5,902 bases of DNA, from positions 1-5,902 of the forward strand of contig CAMIWP010000081.1 in NCBI GenBank assembly GCA_946402475.1, given 5' to 3'. Position numbers and translations under genes: made by a program. The notes beneath the pieces were generated by a model. That model ran no database searches. It was given only the letters and a program-made list of their open reading frames with translations, and had not been told where the DNA came from. This stretch comes from an uncultured Selenomonadaceae bacterium (GTDB lineage Bacteria; Bacillota_C; Negativicutes; Selenomonadales; Selenomonadaceae). Position 1 is the first letter of the stretch; each line of letters begins with the position of its first letter. This document shows, one piece after another, positions 1 through 5,902 of this stretch.

Positions 1-129
1 CGTGATGATTCTCTTGTTTCGTCGCTTGAAAATGCTGGACTGGTATATGGGAGAGACTTCATTTCGTTCTGGCAGGAATACATTGCCTGTGCGGAAGATG
101 TTATGAGAAATGGTTTCAAAGGGAGTTAA
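1..129 (+). CDS. C-terminal fragment of an unidentified protein
   Basis: Frame 1 is open from the window edge to a TAA at 127-129, giving the last 42 residues of a protein whose start lies outside the window. The tail reads roughly LENAGLVYGRDFISFWQEY and ends MRNGFKGS. The pattern 'L-x3-GL-x2-GRDF' recalls tails seen in some sugar or surface-polysaccharide enzymes, but this is a weak impression and I do not assign a family. The last 14 bases overlap the 3' end of the convergent deacetylase gene. Third codon positions are only 16 of 42 G or C by hand count, clearly poorer than the kinase at the other end of the window (25 of its first 30). No hairpin terminator is evident after the stop. I am fairly sure it is coding because it stays open into a sensible stop and has protein-like composition, but 42 codons is short. 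Confidence 0.55.
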   Translation, partial: RDDSLVSSLENAGLVYGRDFISFWQEYIACAEDVMRNGFKGS

Positions 130-961
130 AATTCACCGCTTCAATCTTTTTTTTCTTTAGTTTTTCCAAGATGCGGGGCGATGTCACCGCACGAAGTTCC
201 GCTTCGAAGTCGTGTTCCCATCGGCAGTCCCTTTGCAGGGGAGCGTTTTCCGTTCCGGGGTGGAGCATGACTTCCGTCGTCCCTGGTCGAAGGCCGTCCA
301 GGAAACCGTCGAGATATTTCTCACTGACCGCTTCACCCGCCACGATGCCGACGAAGTGATCCGGCATGAGAAAACCCCGTTTTTTTGCCCGCACTCCGGC
401 ATAATCCGCCAGCAAGCCCAGGCCCAGGCGTCCGACAAGTTGGCCGATGCTTCCGAGATCCCCGTCGAAGACGCGTCCACGGGAAGCGCGGAGGGCGGGG
501 ATTCCTGCGGATTTTGCCAGATCCAGCACGATGCCAAGAATCCCCGGCACGTGATGCAGATGTTGGTGGCTGTCCACATGGGTCAGGGAGAGGCCCGTGC
601 GCTGCATCTTTCTGAGCTGGGCCCCGAGTTCGGAGCGAATTTCCTCCAGACGAACCTTTCCCCGGGCATATCGCTTTAAAAAAGCCATGTAATCGTCGTA
701 AAATACCCCTTCCCCCGTGACGAGGCTGGGGATCTCCTCCGGCGGGAGGATGGGAAAGCCGTTGGCCAGAGTGAAGTGTATCCCGACCCCCAGGGAAGGC
801 TGCCGTTTCCCGATGGCCACGGCGCCTTCGAAGGCTTTCCCACCGGGCATCAGGGTGGCGGAGCGCAGGCAGCCTTTCTCAACGGCGCGTTCCACCGCTT
901 GGTTGATGAGTTCGTGACGTCCGAAATCATCCGCGTTGATGATGATCTGCAAGAAAATCAC
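116..961 (-). CDS. YdjC/ChbG/HpnK-family carbohydrate deacetylase
   Basis: This is a 281-residue protein of the YdjC superfamily, metal-dependent enzymes that remove acetyl groups from N-acetylated sugars or glycolipids. ChbG acts on chitooligosaccharides and HpnK is linked to hopanoid lipids. Family hallmarks are all present: ADDFG at residues 10-14 (catalytic/metal Asp pair D11-D12), GIHF with H62, THVDSHQHLH at 127-136 (metal and active-site His), and MLHPG with H234 near the C-terminus. Length is normal. No signal peptide or membrane segment is seen, so it is probably cytosolic. The listed start is a GTG that follows the TAA of the upstream ClpX-type gene with no gap. The Shine-Dalgarno AGAGAGG lies inside the end of that gene, only 3 nt from GTG. 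An in-frame TTG at 952-950 would give the family-typical start MQIIINADDFG (278 residues), so the exact start is uncertain. Translational coupling to the upstream gene is expected. The substrate cannot be told from sequence, and no hopanoid genes are in view. Confidence 0.9.
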   Translation of the reverse strand: MIFLQIIINADDFGRHELINQAVERAVEKGCLRSATLMPGGKAFEGAVAIGKRQPSLGVGIHFTLANGFPILPPEEIPSLVTGEGVFYDDYMAFLKRYARGKVRLEEIRSELGAQLRKMQRTGLSLTHVDSHQHLHHVPGILGIVLDLAKSAGIPALRASRGRVFDGDLGSIGQLVGRLGLGLLADYAGVRAKKRGFLMPDHFVGIVAGEAVSEKYLDGFLDGLRPGTTEVMLHPGTENAPLQRDCRWEHDFEAELRAVTSPRILEKLKKKKIEAVNFNSL

Positions 962-2245
<1,284 letters not shown>

Positions 2246-2288
2246 GGTGCTCGTCCTTTCTTTTTCACTCTTTTGCTGTCTTACACCA

Positions 2289-2317
2289 ATTATCTACGAT
2301 TGAGGAGCTTTTTTCAA
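2289..2317 (-). promoter_or_regulatory. Probable sigma-70-type promoter of the clpX-deacetylase unit
   Basis: Read on the minus strand, TTGAAA (2317-2312) and GATAAT (2294-2289) are separated by exactly 17 bases. These are one mismatch or close to consensus in each box. The predicted transcription start is near 2282, leaving a leader of about 37 nt before the ATG at 2245. I saw no CIRCE inverted repeat or CtsR-type direct repeat nearby, so heat-shock repressor control is not supported by the sequence. Confidence 0.7.
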
Positions 2318-2346
2318 GGAATTTTTGCGGAAAAAACCTTCTTCCC

Positions 2347-2375
2347 TTGCGCGTGGAGAGTTCTTATGATACAAT
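2347..2375 (+). promoter_or_regulatory. Probable extended -10 promoter of rpmE
   Basis: TTGCGC (2347-2352) is followed after 17 bases by TACAAT (2370-2375). A TG dinucleotide at 2367-2368 sits one base ahead of the -10 box, which makes it an extended -10 element that compensates for the imperfect -35. Transcription would start at about 2381-2383, exactly at the base of the first leader hairpin. The -35 boxes of this promoter and of the divergent clpX promoter are about 29 bp apart. Confidence 0.7.
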
Positions 2376-2380
2376 AAATC

Positions 2381-2518
2381 GGTACTGGACGTGTTGACGT
2401 CCGGTTCCACGGTCTTTTGACTGGCTTTGCCCTTGGCGGTGAGCTAGGTCTAAACCAAAGCCGCGCAGAGCGGCTTTGTATCCATTCCCAGCAATGCCGG
2501 GGGAAAGTGAGGTGTAAA
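2381..2518 (+). promoter_or_regulatory. Structured 5' leader of rpmE, possible ribosomal-protein autoregulatory element
   Basis: The leader of about 138 nt is unusually long and hairpin-rich for a 65-codon gene. Hairpin A: 2384-2392 pairs with 2397-2405 (9 bp with one G-U, loop GTTG), extended past a T-T mismatch by G2381-C2408 and G2382-C2407. A small hairpin CGGTC/GACTG (2410-2414 with 2419-2423) may follow. Hairpin B: 2456-2464 pairs with 2470-2478, a perfect 9 bp with loop GCAGA. A weaker hairpin (CCC 2487-2489 with GGG 2499-2501, plus an internal GC pair set) lies directly ahead of the Shine-Dalgarno GAGGTG at 2509-2514. No stem is followed by a T-run, so a terminator switch is unlikely and control of translation is the better guess. 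L31 leader RNA families are known in several bacterial groups, but I cannot say whether this matches one. Confidence 0.5.
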
Positions 2519-2716
2519 ATGAAGGAAGGAATTCATCCCGAGTTCTTCGAGGCAAAGGTGACTTGCGGTTGCGGCAATACCTTCACCACGGGCTCCACGA
2601 AGAAGGAGCTCCGCGTGGATGTCTGCTCCAAGTGCCACCCGTTCTTCACGGGTCGTCAGCGCGACGTGCAGGCCGGCGGGCGCATCGAGAAGTTCAACAA
2701 GCGCTACAAGAAGTAA
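2519..2716 (+). CDS. rpmE: Ribosomal protein bL31, zinc-binding type
   Basis: This gene encodes a 65-residue large-subunit ribosomal protein that helps bridge the subunits near the central protuberance. The sequence starts MKEGIHPEF, the family signature. It carries the zinc-type cysteines C16 and C18 (CGCGNTF) and C36 and C39 (CSKC), followed by HPFFTG at 40-45 and the basic tail KFNKRYKK. The cysteine set marks it as the zinc form, RpmE, and not the zinc-free paralogue that some bacteria make when zinc is scarce. Length is typical. The ATG at 2519 is chosen because it gives the family N-terminus and has GAGGTG 4 nt upstream. A TTG at 2417 in the same frame lies inside the structured leader and would add residues foreign to the family. 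It appears to be monocistronic, with its own promoter and a strong terminator 10 bases after the stop. Confidence 0.97.
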   Translation: MKEGIHPEFFEAKVTCGCGNTFTTGSTKKELRVDVCSKCHPFFTGRQRDVQAGGRIEKFNKRYKK

Positions 2717-2726
2717 GAAATGCTTG

Positions 2727-2759
2727 CGGGGCAGGACTGGAAGAGTCCTGCCCCGTTTT
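2727..2759 (+). terminator. Intrinsic terminator of rpmE
   Basis: A perfect 12-bp GC-rich stem (2727-2738 with 2744-2755), loop GGAAG, is followed at once by TTTT (2756-2759). It starts 10 bases after the rpmE stop. The T-tract is short (then G, CCG, TTT), so some read-through into the glycosyltransferase gene 25 bases later is plausible. The minus strand has no T-run after the stem, so it is one-directional. Confidence 0.88.
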
Positions 2760-2784
2760 GCCGTTTGGAGAGGGGCAAAGGGCG

Positions 2785-4554
2785 ATGCAAAAAGTTGTGG
2801 CCATCACCATGGTAAAGAACGAGATGGATATTATCGAGAGCTTTGTCCGGCACACACTGATGTTTGCGGACAGCCTCTTGGTGGCGGATCATCATAGCAC
2901 GGATGATACGGTTGAAATTCTGCGCCTCTTGCAAGGGGAAGGGCTTTCCCTGCAGGTCAGCACGGTCACGGCAGAGGGATATCATCAGGCGGAGGTCATG
3001 ACAGAGCTGATGTACCGGGCCATTCAGGAGCACTCGGCAGATGTCGTGGTGCCGTTGGATGCGGATGAATTCCTGCTGATGGAGGGTGGAAGCAGCGGGG
3101 ATTTGCGCCAGATATTGCAGTCTCTGGATTTGGACAAGGCCTATCGCGTCTCGTGGGTGGATCATGAGTTTGTAAACACGGACGATGTCCTTGGACGCTA
3201 TGCCCTGTCCTGTGAAAGCCGGAGGGCGACCCGGCCAAACTTTCTGCCCAAGGTGATCGTCGGCAGGAAAACGGTCATCGATCATGGACTTCACTTGTTT
3301 CAGGGAAATCATCTCGTCGCTCCCTTTGCCGAAGATGGGGAAGGCTTTGCCACATCCTTTCCCCACGAGGAGCTGGCAGGCGTTTACCTGGCTCATTTTC
3401 AGTGGCGAAGCAGGGAGCAGTGCGCCTCCAAGGCTTTTTGCGGATGGTTGACGAATGTGGCGAGATTTTCCAAGTATTCATATTATGCGAGGTATTGGCG
3501 CGACAGTTTCCGCAAATATCTTTCGACGGGCGAAATCGATCTTCATCGCATAGAGAATCCTGTTCCGGCGGAACTTTCCCGCTATGCCGGAGAATGTGAA
3601 TTGTGCTACACTTCTTCGGCATATTCTTGGATACGAAATGTCTTGTGTCTGGCAGAATCCCTTGCTTCTTCCTATTGTCAGGCCCGGGTTCTGTCAGAGC
3701 GACCAATGGTGAGCATTTTGCTTCTGTACGCCGGAAATGGGGAGAAACTGGAAGCGTCCCTGTCGGCGGCCATACGCCAGTCATACCCCTTCTGCGAATT
3801 CCTTCTGTGTTCGCCGGAAGGGGATGGTTCCGACGAAATGGATCGCCTTGCGAAAACCTATGGAAAGCATGGGGAAATCTCCGTTTTGACGGGGATCGAT
3901 GCGGGCGTCATGGCGGAGCGGACCCGCGGAAAATATGTGCAGTGGGTTCGGGAAGGCGACTTGCTGGATCGGGAAAAAGTGCAGAAAATGGTCACCGTCA
4001 TGGAAACCCATTCCATGGTGGCCGTGGCGGGGTGTTTGCCAAACACAACGGAAGATGTCTATGGCAGCGCGAGACAGGACTTCCTGCCGAGACACCTGGC
4101 GGTTTTGGAGCAGGAAGAGGCAATCTATCTTCCAGGGACGGACCTGCGGCAATTTTTGCTGTCCGAGGGGTATTATGTGTCCTACGGGCTCTCGGGGATG
4201 CTTTTTCGCCGAAATACGATGGAACGGCTTGCTTGGCTGAGGGATTGCTTCTGCGGGCCACGCCCGCTCATGCTGACGATCTGGCTGAAATCCATCACAG
4301 CCAAGGGACAAGTCGCGTTGTTGGCGGAGCCGCTGGTGGAGGCAAGGGAAACGACTTGGTCTGCAGATGATTACATACTGCACGAGATGGAATGGTTCTA
4401 TCTTCTGGAGAGCTGCATGGGCAAGGAAATCCTTCCGAAGAAAGACCATGAGGCTGCTGTGCGGAATTTCTTCCGGCAGAGGGAAGAGATGGGGGAGAAG
4501 TTGCGCCATGATGCAACTTCGGAACTTTATCGTGTCTATTTGTCCCTTGCGTAG
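2785..4554 (+). CDS. Two-domain family 2 (GT2-like) glycosyltransferase
   Basis: A 589-residue protein likely to transfer sugars onto a surface polysaccharide or glycoprotein. The N-terminal domain (about 1-210) has the GT2-type opening VVAITMVKNEMDIIESFVRH, a nucleotide-binding-like stretch ADHHSTDDTVEIL at 34-46, and DADEF at 92-96, whose D92-x-D94 is the metal and sugar-nucleotide motif. HFQWRS at 204-209 resembles the conserved end of this subfamily. After a helical linker, a second GT-A-like domain begins at about 307 (PMVSILLLYAGNGEKLEASLSA). There the aspartate motif is replaced by REGD (389-392), so it may be inactive or a binding module. No membrane segment or signal is seen, so it is probably cytosolic. 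ATG at 2785 is chosen because GAGAGGGG lies 9 nt upstream. The frame stays open further back, but there it overlaps rpmE and is not protein-like. No promoter is visible between the rpmE terminator and the start. The acceptor and donor sugar are unknown. Confidence 0.85.
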   Translation: MQKVVAITMVKNEMDIIESFVRHTLMFADSLLVADHHSTDDTVEILRLLQGEGLSLQVSTVTAEGYHQAEVMTELMYRAIQEHSADVVVPLDADEFLLMEGGSSGDLRQILQSLDLDKAYRVSWVDHEFVNTDDVLGRYALSCESRRATRPNFLPKVIVGRKTVIDHGLHLFQGNHLVAPFAEDGEGFATSFPHEELAGVYLAHFQWRSREQCASKAFCGWLTNVARFSKYSYYARYWRDSFRKYLSTGEIDLHRIENPVPAELSRYAGECELCYTSSAYSWIRNVLCLAESLASSYCQARVLSERPMVSILLLYAGNGEKLEASLSAAIRQSYPFCEFLLCSPEGDGSDEMDRLAKTYGKHGEISVLTGIDAGVMAERTRGKYVQWVREGDLLDREKVQKMVTVMETHSMVAVAGCLPNTTEDVYGSARQDFLPRHLAVLEQEEAIYLPGTDLRQFLLSEGYYVSYGLSGMLFRRNTMERLAWLRDCFCGPRPLMLTIWLKSITAKGQVALLAEPLVEARETTWSADDYILHEMEWFYLLESCMGKEILPKKDHEAAVRNFFRQREEMGEKLRHDATSELYRVYLSLA

Positions 4555-4666
4555 ATTTATGGATCTTCCTTGAATTTTCTTTTTCGGCAGGTAGGAAAAT
4601 GAGACCTTCGCAGGGAATACATACATAGGGCTTCTGTGTCGTGTTTCGCGGGAAGGGAGAATGGTT

Positions 4667-5902
4667 ATGGGCGGTAGCGCAGTCGGACAGATCCAGCCCG
4701 ATGTCCTGCAGGGGCTGCTCGGCGGCATCGGCGATGGGGTCATCCTCACGGACAGGGAGGAGCGGGTCACTTACCTCAACAAGGCGGCGGCGCGCATTCT
4801 GAACTGTTCGCCGAGCCTTGAGAAAGAGACTCGTTTCAGCGACATCTGTCCCCTGGTGAATCTGAAGACGGGGATGCGCTTTGAAAATCCCCTGCGCCGC
4901 GCCATGCAGGAGGATGCCTCCGTGGGCTTGGCCCGAAATGTGGGGGTTCTCCTGCCGGGAGGCCCCGTCTATCTCTCCGCCACCTGTTCTCCTATGCGGG
5001 ACGGTTCCGGTCATATTGTCGGCTGCTCCGTCATACTGCGGGAGATCACCCAGCTCCGACGGCTGGAGATGAAGATCGAGTCCGACCATTCCTATATGCG
5101 GTCTATTTTCGCGGCGGCGAAGATCGGCCTTTGCGTTACGGACGAAACCGGCGCCATCATCGACATCAATGAGGCGGGGCTGGAGATCATGCAGACCTCC
5201 TATCAAGAGGCCGTCAGCTTGCAGTTCGGGGACGCCTTCCACTGTGAGAACAGCCTTCAGAAGGGTTGCGGCCACGGGGCGGATTGTCGCCACTGTCCCG
5301 TGCGGAAGAACCTTGAGGCGGCCATCATGGACGACGACTTCACCAGTGAGTTCACCGTGGCCCTTTCCAGTGCGGACACGGGAGAACCTATCTGGTTGAA
5401 GGTCTTCGTCTCCCAGGCGTGGTCCGAGAGCGGCAAACAGATCATCATCGCCTTGGTGGACGTTTCCCGCCGCAAGCGCAGGGAGAACGCCTTGGAGCTT
5501 GCCCGCCAGAAGGCGGAGGCTGCGAGCCGGGCCAAGGGAGAGTTCCTGGCCAACATGAGCCATGAGATCCGGACACCCATCAACGGCATGAACGGGATGA
5601 TCGACCTGACCCTTCGCACGGAACTGGGCAAGGAGCAGAGGGAAAACCTTCTGAGCGCCAAGCAGTGCTCGGAGGATCTTCTGCACATCATCAACGATAT
5701 TCTGGATTTCTCAAAGCTGGAAAGCGGCCGCATGAAGTTGGAGAACATCCATTTCGATTTTTGGGAGCTGCTTCGGCAGGAGAGCCGTGTCCATGGCAAG
5801 GTGGCCATGGCGAAAGGGGTGTGGTTCCTTCGTCCCTCCCATAAGGGCATTCCCCAGTTCATCCACGGGGATCCCCTGCGCCTTCGTCAGATCCTAAACA
5901 AT
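4667..5902 (+). CDS. PAS-PAS sensor histidine kinase, N-terminal part (probable hybrid kinase)
   Basis: The frame is open from 4667 to the window edge, giving 412 residues of a longer protein. Order: PAS domain at about 12-128 (GVILTD, then VILREI near its end); second PAS at about 145-270 (LCVTDETGAIIDIN); a short coiled linker (ENALELARQKAEAASRAK); a HisKA dimerisation and phosphoacceptor domain with FLANMSHEIRTPINGM, phospho-His H299; then HGDPLRLRQILNN at the very end, the N-box start of the HATPase domain. The H-box sequence is of the type common in hybrid kinases with receiver domains, but any receiver lies beyond the window. There is no signal peptide or transmembrane helix, so it should sense a cytosolic signal. 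The second PAS holds a cysteine cluster: C193, C201, C207, C210. The start is the ATG at 4667, with GGGAG 7 nt upstream. An ATG at 4661 is in frame but sits on top of the Shine-Dalgarno. No clear promoter is seen in the 112-bp gap before it. Confidence 0.9.
   Translation, partial: MGGSAVGQIQPDVLQGLLGGIGDGVILTDREERVTYLNKAAARILNCSPSLEKETRFSDICPLVNLKTGMRFENPLRRAMQEDASVGLARNVGVLLPGGPVYLSATCSPMRDGSGHIVGCSVILREITQLRRLEMKIESDHSYMRSIFAAAKIGLCVTDETGAIIDINEAGLEIMQTSYQEAVSLQFGDAFHCENSLQKGCGHGADCRHCPVRKNLEAAIMDDDFTSEFTVALSSADTGEPIWLKVFVSQAWSESGKQIIIALVDVSRRKRRENALELARQKAEAASRAKGEFLANMSHEIRTPINGMNGMIDLTLRTELGKEQRENLLSAKQCSEDLLHIINDILDFSKLESGRMKLENIHFDFWELLRQESRVHGKVAMAKGVWFLRPSHKGIPQFIHGDPLRLRQILNN

Noticed and set aside
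147..154. Run of eight T as a possible terminator after the left-edge gene
   Set aside because: No GC-rich stem precedes it. It encodes the lysine-rich KKKK stretch near the deacetylase C-terminus on the other strand.
2246..2518. Heat-shock operators (CIRCE or CtsR-type) that might control the ClpX-type gene
   Set aside because: I looked for TTAGCACTC/GAGTGCTAA and for paired GGTCAAA repeats in the intergenic region and found neither. GAGTG near 2270 has no partner half.
2563..2784. Upstream extension of the glycosyltransferase to a start within rpmE
   Set aside because: The extension overlaps rpmE in another frame and runs through the terminator stem. The GT2 fold begins right at MQKVVAITMVKNE, which has its own ribosome site.
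3603..4370. Open frame of 255 codons in another + frame within the glycosyltransferase gene
   Set aside because: It is nested within a well-supported gene, is Gly/Arg-rich and motif-free, and no Shine-Dalgarno was noted.
4570..4600. Promoter-like TTGAAT and the inverted repeat ATTTTC/GAAAAT ahead of the kinase
   Set aside because: No good -10 box sits 16-18 bases after TTGAAT, and the repeat is AT-only apart from one pair with a 15-base gap. It is too weak to call as a promoter, operator or terminator.
4295..5686. Long minus-strand open frame (463 codons) opposite the kinase and the glycosyltransferase end
   Set aside because: The + strand kinase has unmistakable PAS and HisKA motifs in this stretch. 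The antisense product shows no motif and crosses two real genes, so it is a shadow of GC-rich codon use.

Overview
The window looks like ordinary chromosome from a GC-rich bacterium. My best guess is a Gram-negative Firmicute of the Negativicutes (Selenomonas-like). The guess rests on the general character of L31, the mosaic of a ClpX-type ATPase, surface-glycan enzymes and a soluble PAS hybrid-type kinase, and Firmicute-like promoters and Shine-Dalgarno sites. No species marker is present, so the placement is tentative. I see no mobile element, CRISPR array, tRNA or rRNA.

Layout from the left. (1) The last 42 codons of an unidentified + strand gene (1-129) overlap, tail to tail, the end of a minus-strand gene. 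(2) A two-gene minus-strand unit starts at a promoter at about 2317-2289. It encodes a ClpX-type AAA+ unfoldase (2245-962), and its stop codon directly abuts the GTG start of a YdjC/ChbG/HpnK-type carbohydrate deacetylase (961-116). (3) A 273-bp divergent intergenic region carries the ClpX promoter on one strand. On the other strand it carries an extended -10 promoter and a structured leader of about 140 nt for rpmE (zinc-type ribosomal protein L31, 2519-2716). rpmE ends in a strong intrinsic terminator (2727-2759). (4) Directly behind the terminator lies a 589-residue protein with two tandem GT2-like glycosyltransferase domains (2785-4554). (5) After a 112-bp gap comes the first 412 residues of a cytosolic PAS-PAS-HisKA sensor histidine kinase (4667 to the window edge). 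It is cut off at the start of its ATPase domain.

How the genes relate. The ClpX-like protein and the deacetylase are very probably co-transcribed and translationally coupled. rpmE is probably its own transcription unit with leader-based control. The glycosyltransferase has no visible promoter between the terminator and its start, so it may depend on read-through. The kinase is likely a separate unit. The deacetylase and the glycosyltransferase both point to glycan metabolism, but nothing here ties them into one pathway.

The points most worth a second look are the divergent ClpX with a widened zinc-finger spacing, its zero-gap coupling to a deacetylase, the hairpin-rich rpmE leader with competing pairings, and a four-cysteine cluster in the second PAS domain of the kinase. 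I do not see convincing evidence for a wholly new system.
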